From JBKPRX01 sp046734795 (GTDB taxonomy: Bacteria; Actinomycetota; Thermoleophilia; Gaiellales; Gaiellaceae), in assembly GCA_046734795.1 (NCBI GenBank), contig JBKPRX010000174.1:1-30962 (forward strand): 30,962 nt of DNA, written 5' to 3'. The notes under the pieces are model-generated. The model had not been told where the DNA came from. It saw only the letters and a program-made list of their open reading frames with translations, and did not search any database. The number at the start of each line of letters is the position of its first letter. Position 1 is the first letter of the stretch. The position numbers were made by a program, and so were the translations under genes. Positions 23,672-30,962 of this stretch are shown here, piece by piece.

Positions 23672-23676
23672 TCGCG

Positions 23677-24246
23677 GTGACGAACTTGACGCGACAGTTC
23701 TTCGCGCGCAGCGTGCATCTCGTCGCGCCCGAGCTCGTGGGAGCGACGCTCCTCGTCGACGGAGTCGGCGGTGTGATCGTCGAGGTCGAGGCCTACGACC
23801 AGGAGGATCCGGCGAGCCACGGCTTTGCCGGGCACACGACGCGCAACGCCTCGATGTTCGGGCCGCCCGGACACGCGTACGTCTACCGCTCGTACGGAAT
23901 CCATTGGTGCCTGAACCTCGTGTGCGACGTGGCGGGTCGCGCCGAAGCCGTGCTCGTGCGCGCGCTGCAGCCGACGTGCGGTCTCGATCGGATGCGGAAG
24001 CGCCGCGGTGTGGAAGCCGAACGCGCGCTCTGCTCCGGCCCGGGAAAGCTATGTCAGGCGCTCGGCGTCACGCGCGATCACGACGGTCTTGCGCTCGACG
24101 AGCCGCCGTTCGAGCTCCGCGCGCGCGACTCGACCCCGGAAGTCGCGACCGCGCCGCGGATCGGGATCAGCCGCGCGACCGAGAAGCCGTGGCGTTACGT
24201 CCTGCAGGGCTCGCACTACGTGAGCCGGCCCGTGCCAAGACACTAA
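23677..24246 (+). CDS. 3-methyladenine DNA glycosylase (MPG/AAG type)
   Basis: A 189-residue base-excision repair enzyme of the Mpg/AAG fold, which removes alkylated purines. It has FFARSVHLVAPELVGATLLV, IVEVEAYDQEDPASHGF with the catalytic Glu38, Tyr40 and His48, TTRNASMFGPPGHAYVYRSYGIHWCLNLV and LCSGPGKLCQALGV. The frame is open upstream into the preceding gene; GTG 23677 gives the normal length. Its last 80 bases overlap the 3' end of the convergent PBP gene, an unusually long overlap. Confidence 0.93.
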   Translation: MTNLTRQFFARSVHLVAPELVGATLLVDGVGGVIVEVEAYDQEDPASHGFAGHTTRNASMFGPPGHAYVYRSYGIHWCLNLVCDVAGRAEAVLVRALQPTCGLDRMRKRRGVEAERALCSGPGKLCQALGVTRDHDGLALDEPPFELRARDSTPEVATAPRIGISRATEKPWRYVLQGSHYVSRPVPRH

Positions 24247-26614
24247 CGTGCATTCCCGGCGCGGCCGCGACACCACTCGCAGGTAGCTGCTGCACGACGA
24301 TCCCGTTCTGCGGGCCGTTCACCGTCGCGATGAGATCGACATCCCGAAGCCGGCGCGTGGCCTGCCTGACCGAGAGTCCGACGACGTTCGGCACGAGCCC
24401 GTAGAGCGGCTTTGCGACGACGAGCCTCACCGTGTCGAAGGACGAGAGCGTCCCGCGCGCCGGGTATTGCGCGAGCACGACTCCAACGCGCTGCTTCGGC
24501 GCCGCGGGCTTGTAGACGAGTTGCGGCGTCAGCGGCTGGTCGCGCAGCCGCGCGGTCGCGACCGCGAGACGTTGACCGACGACGCGCGGCACGTCCACTT
24601 CGTTCGGCTTGCAGTCGGCCGTGTGCGTCGGGCCGACCGACGAGAAGTAGACGAGCGTCGTCGTGTCACTGCAGTAGCCGTTGTCGAGCTCGAGCTGGCC
24701 GTGTCGGAACGCGACGCGCCGCGCGACGGTGGAGAGAAACGGTGGCGACGGGAAGTACTTCGGCTCCCCCTCCGGCCCCATCGTCGGGAGCGCAGACTCG
24801 ACGAAGCTCTTCCAGATGCGCGCCGGGTACGTGCCGCCCGTGACCGGCTCGCCGTGGAAGTCGGTTCGCATCGGCACGAGCTTCGTCGGGTATCCGACCC
24901 AGACTGCGACCGCGAGCTGCGGCGTGTAGCCGACGAACCAGGCGTCGCCGTAGTTCTCAGTCGTGCCGGTCTTGCCGGCGACCGGACGGTCGGGCAGCGC
25001 GGCTGCAACACCCGTGCCGGAGCGAACGACGCCTTCCAAGAGCGAGGTGACGAGTGCGCTCTGGTCCGGTGCGAGCACGGGCTTCGGCGCCACGTCGTTC
25101 GTCTGCCGCGGCTTTCCGCAGCCGCTGACGGACTTGACGGCGCGCGGCATGTTCCCGAAGAGGCGCGAATCGACGCGCACCCCGTTATTTGCGAGCGTCG
25201 AGTACGCGCGGGCGAGCTCGAGCGGATTCACGGGTTCGGCGCCGAGGCCGATCGCGAAGTACGGCTGCAACGGACTCGTCACGCCGAGCCTGCGCGCGGT
25301 CTCGACGACCTTCCGCGGACCGACGAGCTTGGTCAGCTGCGCATAGACGGAGTTGTCCGACGTGGTCGTCGCCGTCGCGAGGCTGATCGGCCCCTGGTAC
25401 TCGCCGCCGAAGTTGTGGACGGACCAGTACCGCCCGCCGATGTAGATCGCGACCGGGTGCGACTCGAAGGTCGACTCGGGAGCGATCCCTTCACGGATCG
25501 CGGTCGTCAGGACGAACGGCTTGAACGCCGAGCCCGGTTGCCGCTCACCCTGCACCGCAAGGTTGAACTGGCTCCGGTTGAAGTTGTTGCCGCCGACCAT
25601 CGCGAGCACGGCGCCGTCCGACGGACGGATCGCGACGAGAGCAGCCTGCGGTCCCGTCGGATCCGGCAGCCACTTCTTGATCGCGACCTGCGCGCGCCGT
25701 TGCAGGTCGAGGTCGATCGTCGTCACGACACGCAGGCCGCCGCCGAAGACGCAGCCGGTGTGGAGCGTGCGAATCAGCTGCTGCTTCACGTACTCGGCGA
25801 AGTACGGAGCCTGACCGCGCGTTGCCGAGATGTGCAGATGCTTCGGCATCGGCGCCTGCAACGCATGCAGATAGAAACGTCGGGGAATCCGTCCCTGCTC
25901 GAGCATCAAACGGAGTACCTCAGCACGTCGCGCGCGAGCCTGCCCCGGGTTCGCGATCGGGTCGTAACGGCTCGGATCCTCGGGGATACCCGCGAGGAGC
26001 GCGGCCTCCGCCCACGTCAGCTTCTTCGCCTTGTGGCCGAAGTACGTCCGCGCGGCGCGCTCGACGCCGTACGCGCCGTTCCCGAAGTAGATCGTGTTCA
26101 AGTACGCCGTCAAGATCTTCTGCTTGCTCCAGCGCTGCTCGAGCTGCCAGGCGAGCGCCGCCTCCTTGAGCTTCCGTGAGAGCGAGCGATGCGACGAGAC
26201 GTACGCGTTCTTCACGAACTGCTGGGTGATCGTCGAGCCGCCCTCGACCACGGCGTTGTTGCGGAGGTTTGCCCAGACTGCGCGCGAGATTCCGCGCAGG
26301 TCGAGGCCGCGATGGTCGTAGAACCGCTTGTCCTCGGCCGCGACGATCGCCTGCATCATCGTGTAGTTGATCGCGTCCGAGCTGACGATCTTCCGGCTCT
26401 GCGAGCCGACGAGGCGCGCGAGGACCGTATGGCCGTCGTTCGCGAAGATGAATCCGTCGGCCTGCACGTGCTGCTGCCGGGCCGGGTCGAGCGTCTCGAG
26501 CTGCGGGCGGATCCCTTGGACGATTCCGAAGACGAACGCGGCGAAGGCGACGAACGCGAGGATCAGCATCAGCGCCAGCAGGCGCAGCTTCCGGATTCGC
26601 CGCCGCTTCCTCAC
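24167..26614 (-). CDS. Class A penicillin-binding protein with two PASTA domains
   Basis: An 815-residue bifunctional peptidoglycan synthase. A basic cytoplasmic start and one membrane segment (about 11-33) precede the glycosyltransferase domain with Glu94 in AAEDKRFYDHRG, GGSTITQQFVKN and the later YLNTIYFGNGAYGVERAA. The transpeptidase has Ser362-x-x-Lys365 (GSAFKPF), Ser419-Asp-Asn421 and Lys548-Thr-Gly-Thr. Two PASTA repeats follow (about 672-735 and 738-796), which may sense muropeptide or beta-lactam, then a Ser/Arg-rich tail. It starts with GTG. The tail is encoded in the region that overlaps the DNA glycosylase gene, and could be a late extension of the frame. Confidence 0.95.
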   Translation of the reverse strand: MRKRRRIRKLRLLALMLILAFVAFAAFVFGIVQGIRPQLETLDPARQQHVQADGFIFANDGHTVLARLVGSQSRKIVSSDAINYTMMQAIVAAEDKRFYDHRGLDLRGISRAVWANLRNNAVVEGGSTITQQFVKNAYVSSHRSLSRKLKEAALAWQLEQRWSKQKILTAYLNTIYFGNGAYGVERAARTYFGHKAKKLTWAEAALLAGIPEDPSRYDPIANPGQARARRAEVLRLMLEQGRIPRRFYLHALQAPMPKHLHISATRGQAPYFAEYVKQQLIRTLHTGCVFGGGLRVVTTIDLDLQRRAQVAIKKWLPDPTGPQAALVAIRPSDGAVLAMVGGNNFNRSQFNLAVQGERQPGSAFKPFVLTTAIREGIAPESTFESHPVAIYIGGRYWSVHNFGGEYQGPISLATATTTSDNSVYAQLTKLVGPRKVVETARRLGVTSPLQPYFAIGLGAEPVNPLELARAYSTLANNGVRVDSRLFGNMPRAVKSVSGCGKPRQTNDVAPKPVLAPDQSALVTSLLEGVVRSGTGVAAALPDRPVAGKTGTTENYGDAWFVGYTPQLAVAVWVGYPTKLVPMRTDFHGEPVTGGTYPARIWKSFVESALPTMGPEGEPKYFPSPPFLSTVARRVAFRHGQLELDNGYCSDTTTLVYFSSVGPTHTADCKPNEVDVPRVVGQRLAVATARLRDQPLTPQLVYKPAAPKQRVGVVLAQYPARGTLSSFDTVRLVVAKPLYGLVPNVVGLSVRQATRRLRDVDLIATVNGPQNGIVVQQLPASGVAAAPGMHVSVLARAGSRSASPAGRNATASRSRG

Positions 26615-26651
26615 GCGGCCCTGAAACTAGCGCTTCCGCGGGCCGGTCGTC

Positions 26652-27356
26652 CTAAGCCTGGGCCTCGATTCGTGGCGCCCGCGTGGGTGCGTCGACGCCG
26701 CCGCTCCGCTCGACGGTGACGGCCACCGCGGCGCCTCGAGGTACCGGCCGCTGCAGCGCAACCGCGTTCTCGTCGCCGCCGTCGAACAGCCCCGCTCGCA
26801 GCGGCTTTCCGTCGGCGATCACCCAGGCTTCGTACGTCTTGCCTTCCGGGGCAGGCTTCAGCTCGTTCACGACGAGCGCAGCTCGGCGGTCGCCGGTGAC
26901 CATGAGTGTCCCGTCGGCGCCCGCCAGCGCGATCCGCTTCGTGGTCGGGTCCGCCGCCATCTCGAGGATCGTCTGCGCGGTCGCGAACCGGCCCCGCTCG
27001 TTGTCGAGCTGGTTGTGAAGGCTGTTCGACCAGACCCCGAAGCCGATCGCGAGGCTCGCCGCGACGGCGGTCGCGGCCGCGAGTAGTTGCATCGGCGCTC
27101 GGCCGCGAGCGCGGAGCGGCACGACGTTCGGCCGCTCGCTGCGTGCAGCGTCGAGGATCCGATCGCGCAGCGCAGGCGGAGGATCTGTCGGCTCCGGCAC
27201 GTATGCGAGCGCCGCTGCCGTCTCGGAGAACGAAGCGACGTCCTCGCGGCAGCGCTCACAGATTGCGAGGTGCTCTTCGTAGCGCGCCCGGTCGCGCTCG
27301 TCGAGCGCGTGCAACGCGTACGCGGCGCTCAGCTCGTGGACGGACTGGTCTGCCAT
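26652..27356 (-). CDS. RskA-type membrane anti-sigma factor
   Basis: A 234-residue protein. The N-terminal zinc anti-sigma domain has the HxxxCxxC site (His29, Cys33, Cys36 in EEHLAICERCREDV). A membrane segment spans about 89-108, and the extracytoplasmic part, from about 110, resembles the RskA domain with TYEAWVIADGKPLRAGLFDGGDE. Such proteins hold a group IV sigma factor at the membrane until proteolysis frees it. The gene overlaps the 3' end of the sigma gene by 28 bases, so the pair is translated together. Confidence 0.92.
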   Translation of the reverse strand: MADQSVHELSAAYALHALDERDRARYEEHLAICERCREDVASFSETAAALAYVPEPTDPPPALRDRILDAARSERPNVVPLRARGRAPMQLLAAATAVAASLAIGFGVWSNSLHNQLDNERGRFATAQTILEMAADPTTKRIALAGADGTLMVTGDRRAALVVNELKPAPEGKTYEAWVIADGKPLRAGLFDGGDENAVALQRPVPRGAAVAVTVERSGGVDAPTRAPRIEAQA

Positions 27357-27922
27357 TCCTCACTCTCCGAAGGTTCCGCAAGAAGCTCGCGCAGCCGCGC
27401 GAGCCCGGTGAACATACGACTCTTGATCGTGCCGAGCGGTTGGCCGAGCCGCTCCGCAAGCTCGGCCTGGCTGAAGCCGCCGTAGTACGCGAGCTCGATC
27501 GCCTCGCGCTCGCGGTCCGGCAGCTGCTTCAGCGCGCGCTGGACGCGCTCGCGCTCGAGCCGGAGGAGCGCGCTCGCGTCCGCGCCGGCATCGCCGGCGA
27601 CCTCGGGCGCCGCGTCGAGCGGCTCGCCGCGGCGCCGCTCCTCGCGCCGAACGACGTCGACCGCGCGTCTGTGCACAAGCGTGAGGAGCCACGTGCGGGC
27701 GCTCGCGCGTTCCGGCATGAACCGGGACGCGGTGCGCCACGCGGCGAGGAACGCCTCTTGAACCGCGTCCTCTGCGAGTGCTTCGTCGCGGAGGATCCGC
27801 AGCGCGAGGCTCCATGAAATCTTGCCGAACCGGTCGTAGAGCTCCGCGAGTGCGACCTCGTCGGAACGGGCGACGAGCGCCACCACGGCTTCGTCGGAGA
27901 GGTGTGCGAGGTCGCGTGCCAT
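27329..27922 (-). CDS. ECF (group IV) RNA polymerase sigma factor, SigK-like
   Basis: A 197-residue sigma factor with region 2 (about 25-94: ELYDRFGKISWSLALRILRD, EDAVQEAFLAAWR, ARTWLLTLVHRRAVDVVR) and region 4 (about 125-180: ALKQLPDREREAIELAYYGGFSQAELAERLGQPLGTIKSRM). No extra domain is visible. I placed the start at ATG 27922; the open frame upstream gives an unlikely tail. It is cognate to the RskA-type protein that overlaps its 3' end. A GAACCG-N15-CGAACC motif upstream matches motifs before the two DUF4331 genes, so it probably activates itself and them. Confidence 0.93.
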   Translation of the reverse strand: MARDLAHLSDEAVVALVARSDEVALAELYDRFGKISWSLALRILRDEALAEDAVQEAFLAAWRTASRFMPERASARTWLLTLVHRRAVDVVRREERRRGEPLDAAPEVAGDAGADASALLRLERERVQRALKQLPDREREAIELAYYGGFSQAELAERLGQPLGTIKSRMFTGLARLRELLAEPSESEEWQTSPSTS

Positions 27923-27985
27923 GGGCCGGCGGCGCCTGTTCGCGCCCTTCGAACGTACCACGGTTCCAGGCCAGTTCATGCCCTT

Positions 27986-28012
27986 GGTTCGCGCGAGACG
28001 GCGGATCGGTTC
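27986..28012 (-). promoter_or_regulatory. Putative ECF promoter of the sigma/anti-sigma operon
   Basis: On the minus strand GAACCG (28012-28007) is separated by exactly 15 bases from CGAACC (27991-27986). The first half is identical to, and the second shares CGAA with, the motifs in front of both DUF4331 genes. It would give a leader of about 57 bases. This implies autoregulation by the sigma factor. Confidence 0.65.
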
Positions 28013-28018
28013 AGCGCC

Positions 28019-28045
28019 GAACCGCAGCACGGACGCGAGCGAATG
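28019..28045 (+). promoter_or_regulatory. Putative ECF promoter of DUF4331 gene 1
   Basis: GAACCG (28019-28024), 15 bases, CGAATG (28040-28045), identical in both hexamers and spacing to 29513-29539. Its -35 half faces that of the divergent sigma promoter, and together they form CGGTTC-agcgcc-GAACCG at 28007-28024. Confidence 0.7.
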
Positions 28046-28116
28046 AGCGCCAGCAAACGGCGGCTCCAACCGACCACAACCGACACAACCGATCGCCGCC
28101 GAGAAGGGAGCTAGAG

Positions 28117-29451
28117 ATGCGAAAGCTGACGCTCGCACTCCTCGCGGTTGCGGCAGCGACCGCCGTCGGAGCGTCTCTTGCGCTGCGAGTCTCGGGCCCC
28201 GGCGCCGCGCAGGCGTCGAGCCACCGGGAAGCGCCGCTGATCTCCGAGGACCCGAGCGCGGACAACACCGATCTGTACGCGTTCGTCTCGCCGGACAAGC
28301 CGGACACCGTCACGATCATCGCCAACTGGATTCCGGGCGAGGATCCCGCGGCGGGGCCGAACTACTACACGTTCAGCCCATCCGCTCGGTACAGCATCAA
28401 CATCGATCGGAACGGCGACGCGAAGCCGGACACCACGTACTTCTTCCGGTTCAAGCGTGACGCGGGGCAGTTCTTCCTCGGAAACACGGAACAGCCCTAC
28501 GCGGTCACCAAGGTGACCGGCGGTCATTCGTCGGTCGTCGGATCGAACTTGAAGACGCCGCCGAACAACATCGGTCCGCGCTCGACGCCGAACTATGCCG
28601 CGCTCGCCGCAAAGGGGATCTACTCCCTGAGCGACGGCGTGACCACGTTCGCCGGTCAGCGTGACGATGCGTTCTTCGCAGACGTCGGCGCGATCTTCGA
28701 TCTCGTCGCGATTCGCCAAGGCACGGGCGCAACCGGGGGAGGCAAGGACTTCCTCTCCGGCTACGGCGTGCACGCGATCGCGCTGCAGATTCCGAAGTCG
28801 CAGCTCGACAACGGCGGCAACCACACGATCGGCGTCTGGGCCGCGACAGACCGTCAGAAGCTGACGGTCGAGCACGGCAAGGCAAAAAACCAGTGGGTGC
28901 AGGTCTCGCGCCTCGGGAACCCGCTGATCAACGAGGTCGTCATCCCGACGGAGCTCAAGGACAAGTGGAACGCGACGAAGCCTGCGAACGACTCGCAGTT
29001 CGAGCGCTACTACACGAATCCGATCCTCGCGACCGTGCTGCAGAAGCTGTACCCGCAGTTCGGCCCGTTCCAGGACACGAACCGGCAGGACCTCGTGAAC
29101 GTGCTGCTGACCGGCCTGCAGTCGCCGATGCTCAACTACACGGGCCCGACGAAGGCCGACCTGCTGCGCCTCAACCTATCGATCCCGCCGACCCCGGCGG
29201 CGCAGGTCTCGAGGCTCGGCGTGCTCGGCGGCGACCTCGCCGGCTACCCGAACGGACGACGGCTCACTGACGACATCGTCGACATCGACGAGCGTGTCGT
29301 CGGCGGTGCGCTGATCGGCCATTCGCTGCCGCTCGGTGACGGCGTCAACGCAAACGACGTGCCGAACCTCGGCTCGTTCCCGTACGAGACGGCGCCGTTC
29401 AGCGGCTTCGACAACACGAAGAGCTCGACGCTGCCGGTCACCTCCGGCTGA
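28117..29451 (+). CDS. Secreted DUF4331 protein (copy 1)
   Basis: A 444-residue predicted exported protein. Residues 1-35 are a signal peptide (MRKLTLALLAVAAATAVGASLAL, then GAAQA). The mature chain begins with the DUF4331 signature SSHREAPLISEDPSADNTDLYAFVSPD, followed by NYYTFSPSARYSINIDRNGDAKPDTTYFFRF and NQWVQVSRLGNPLINEVVIP. The fold is expected to be beta-rich and secreted; the function is unknown. AAGGGAG precedes the ATG. The divergent neighbour is an ECF sigma factor, and a matching promoter motif suggests control by it. A close paralog follows at 29601. Confidence 0.9.
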   Translation: MRKLTLALLAVAAATAVGASLALRVSGPGAAQASSHREAPLISEDPSADNTDLYAFVSPDKPDTVTIIANWIPGEDPAAGPNYYTFSPSARYSINIDRNGDAKPDTTYFFRFKRDAGQFFLGNTEQPYAVTKVTGGHSSVVGSNLKTPPNNIGPRSTPNYAALAAKGIYSLSDGVTTFAGQRDDAFFADVGAIFDLVAIRQGTGATGGGKDFLSGYGVHAIALQIPKSQLDNGGNHTIGVWAATDRQKLTVEHGKAKNQWVQVSRLGNPLINEVVIPTELKDKWNATKPANDSQFERYYTNPILATVLQKLYPQFGPFQDTNRQDLVNVLLTGLQSPMLNYTGPTKADLLRLNLSIPPTPAAQVSRLGVLGGDLAGYPNGRRLTDDIVDIDERVVGGALIGHSLPLGDGVNANDVPNLGSFPYETAPFSGFDNTKSSTLPVTSG

Positions 29452-29475
29452 CGCGACCCCTCGTGTGCTCGCGCG

Positions 29476-29501
29476 AAGGCGGCGATGCGAATCGCCGCCT
29501 T
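29476..29501 (+). terminator. Rho-independent terminator after DUF4331 copy 1
   Basis: An 11-bp perfect stem (AAGGCGGCGAT and its complement) with a four-base loop GCGA, followed by TCGCATTCTT. It lies 24 bases past the stop and 11 bases before the promoter motif of the second copy, so the two copies are separate transcripts. Confidence 0.8.
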
Positions 29502-29512
29502 TCGCATTCTTC

Positions 29513-29539
29513 GAACCGTTCTAACGACGCGTGCGAATG
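29513..29539 (+). promoter_or_regulatory. Putative ECF promoter of DUF4331 gene 2
   Basis: GAACCG (29513-29518), 15 bases, CGAATG (29534-29539). The bases after it, AGCGCCAG, are also the same as after the first promoter. It stands directly behind the terminator of copy 1. Confidence 0.7.
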
Positions 29540-29600
29540 AGCGCCAGGACGGCGGCCGCACCACCGATCCCCCACACAGCCGCCGAAGAAGGGAGCAGGG

Positions 29601-30929
29601 ATGCGAAAGCTGACGCTCGCCCTCCTGGTGGTTGCCGCCGCGACCGCCGTCGGAGCGTCTCTCGCGCTGCAAGGGTCGGGTCCCGATCTGGCGCAAGCGT
29701 CGAGCCACCGAGAAGCGCCGCTGATCTCGGAGGATCCAGCCGCTGACAACACGGACCTCTACGCGTTCGTCTCGCCCGACAAGCCGAATACGGCGACGAT
29801 CATCGCGAACTGGATTCCGGCGGAGGATCCGGCCGCAGGGCCGAACTACTACACGTTTAGCCCGACGGCCCGGTACGGGATCCACATCGACCGGAACGGC
29901 GACGCACGAGCGGATACGTCGTACTACTTCCGCTTCAGGCGTGACCCGGGCCCGTTCTTCCTGGGCAACACGGTGCAGCCGTACAACGTGACAAAGGTCG
30001 TGAACGGCCACGCCGACGTCGTCGGCCGCGACCTGAAGACACCGCCGAACAACATCGGCCCGCGGTCGACGCCGAACTATCCCGCACTCGCCGCGCAGGG
30101 CGTCCAGACCTTGAGCGACGGTGCAACGGTCTTCGCAGGCCAGCGTGAGGACGCGTTCTTCGCGGACATCGGCGCGATCTTCGATCTCGTCGCGATCCGA
30201 AACGGCACAGGTGCAACCGGCGGAGGGAAGGACTTCTTCGCAGGCTACGGCGTCCATGGAATCGCGTTGCAGATTCCGAAGTCGCAGCTCGACAACGGCG
30301 GCAACCACACGATCGGCGTGTGGGCGACGACGGAACGGAAAGCGGTCTCGGTCGGCGACGACGATGACGACGACTCGTGGGTCCAGGTCTCGCGCCTCGG
30401 CAACCCGCTCGTCAACGAGGTCATCATCCCGACCACGCTGAAGGACCGCTGGAACGCGTCGCGACCGGTGAACGACCGCCAGTTCGAGACGTTCTACTTG
30501 AACCCGATCCTGGCGACCGTGCTGCAGCAGCTCTATCCGCAGTTCGGTCCCTTCCAGGACACGAATCGGCAAGACCTCGTGAACGTGCTGCTCACGGGCC
30601 TGCCGATGCTGAACCAGACAGGAACGGTGAAGGCCGACCTCCTCCGGCTGAACCTGTCGATCCCACCGACGCCCGCCGCGAGCGCCAGCCGTTTCGGCGT
30701 GATCGGCGGAGACCTCGCCGGGTTCCCGAACGGCCGCCGGCTGACCGACGACGTCATCGACATCGCCGAGCGCGTTGTCGGTGGCGTGCTGATCGGGCAC
30801 CCGCTGCCGCTCGGCGATGGGGTCAACCAGAACGACGTCACCGACCTGAGCGTCTTCCCGTACGAAGGGCCGACGTTCAGCGGCTTCGCCAACACGAAGA
30901 GCCCACTCCTGCCGGTGCTGCCGGGCTAA
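29601..30929 (+). CDS. Secreted DUF4331 protein (copy 2)
   Basis: A 442-residue close paralog of the preceding protein, alignable along its whole length with few gaps. It has the same signal peptide type (MRKLTLALLVVAAATAVGASLAL, then DLAQA) and the same SSHREAPLISEDP start of the mature chain. A clear difference is an acidic insert DDDDDD at residue 251, where copy 1 has a Lys-rich loop (EHGKAKN). AAGAAGGGAG precedes the ATG. It appears to have its own ECF-type promoter. Tandem duplication is likely, since the leader is duplicated too. Confidence 0.9.
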   Translation: MRKLTLALLVVAAATAVGASLALQGSGPDLAQASSHREAPLISEDPAADNTDLYAFVSPDKPNTATIIANWIPAEDPAAGPNYYTFSPTARYGIHIDRNGDARADTSYYFRFRRDPGPFFLGNTVQPYNVTKVVNGHADVVGRDLKTPPNNIGPRSTPNYPALAAQGVQTLSDGATVFAGQREDAFFADIGAIFDLVAIRNGTGATGGGKDFFAGYGVHGIALQIPKSQLDNGGNHTIGVWATTERKAVSVGDDDDDDSWVQVSRLGNPLVNEVIIPTTLKDRWNASRPVNDRQFETFYLNPILATVLQQLYPQFGPFQDTNRQDLVNVLLTGLPMLNQTGTVKADLLRLNLSIPPTPAASASRFGVIGGDLAGFPNGRRLTDDVIDIAERVVGGVLIGHPLPLGDGVNQNDVTDLSVFPYEGPTFSGFANTKSPLLPVLPG

Positions 30930-30931
30930 GG

Positions 30932-30962
30932 ATGAAGGCGCGACTCGTAATCGCAGGGACGG
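30932..30962 (+). CDS. Start of a further gene, cut by the window edge
   Basis: An ATG two bases after the stop of DUF4331 copy 2 opens a frame reading MKARLVIAGT that runs off the window. The basic then hydrophobic start could be a signal peptide. AAGG overlaps the stop as a weak binding site. The spacing suggests co-transcription with the DUF4331 gene. Too short to name. Confidence 0.5.
   Translation, partial: MKARLVIAGT

Noticed and set aside
29244..30800. A 518-codon minus-strand frame opposite DUF4331 copy 2, with a similar frame opposite copy 1
   Set aside because: The two are alike only because the plus-strand genes are paralogs; composition is antisense-like.
28117..30929. A transposon-type or phage-type repeat pair
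   Set aside because: The repeat is a gene duplication with its own promoter and terminator; no transposase or terminal inverted repeats were seen.

Overview
The window is high-GC bacterial DNA, densely coded on both strands and with almost no spacer. The GatCAB operon, a RskA/ECF sigma pair, an Rpf-like lysozyme fold protein, a PASTA-tailed bifunctional PBP, many GTG starts and several apparently leaderless genes fit an actinobacterium. A deep, poorly studied lineage such as Thermoleophilia is my best guess, from overall style rather than from a marker gene. No tRNA, rRNA, IS element, CRISPR array or prophage was seen, and no gene-free gap exceeds about 210 bases.

Layout. (1) 16-3772, minus strand: an export locus. 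A SipW-type (Ser/His) signal peptidase fused to a DUF5305-like domain sits among three related small secreted proteins and one small glycine/aspartate-rich secreted protein; all four carry a similar signal peptide exit motif. (2) 3895-7262, plus: gatC-gatA-(small unknown ORF)-gatB, the tRNA-dependent transamidation pathway. (3) 7228-9921, minus: an operon of two ribbon-helix-helix proteins, a DUF4097 protein and an MFS exporter, behind a promoter studded with a phased TGACATCA repeat; then an Rpf-like protein and a membrane protein. (4) 11319-14051, plus: a class V aminotransferase abutting serA, probably serine synthesis. (5) 14259-20288, plus: the most striking block, a compact run encoding a multicopper oxidase with an extra cupredoxin domain, a galactose/glyoxal-oxidase-like copper radical oxidase, a copper-amine-oxidase-like protein split over two genes, and a tyrosinase. 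None shows a signal peptide, and three of the five proteins carry strongly charged low-complexity tails or linkers. (6) 20311-26614: small conserved protein, YbaK-like deacylase, ilvE, a DegT-family aminotransferase, a RemA/DUF370-like protein, 3-methyladenine DNA glycosylase and a class A PBP. (7) 26652-30962: RskA-type anti-sigma and ECF sigma factor, divergent from two tandem DUF4331 secreted proteins.

How parts work together. In region 7 the same two-part motif, GAACCG-N15-CGAA, stands before the sigma gene and before both DUF4331 genes. The two divergent copies are back to back as an 18-bp near palindrome, so I infer a self-contained ECF regulon. In region 3 the operator overlaps the promoter and start codon of the first RHH gene, which suggests autorepression. 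In region 5 the gene spacing (80, 10, 3 and 18 bases) argues for one transcript and therefore a joint oxidative, copper-dependent pathway; product and substrate are unknown. Region 1 looks like a TasA/SipW-style matrix or fibre export system.

Limits: all names come from motif recognition by eye; no database search, structure prediction or alignment program was run.
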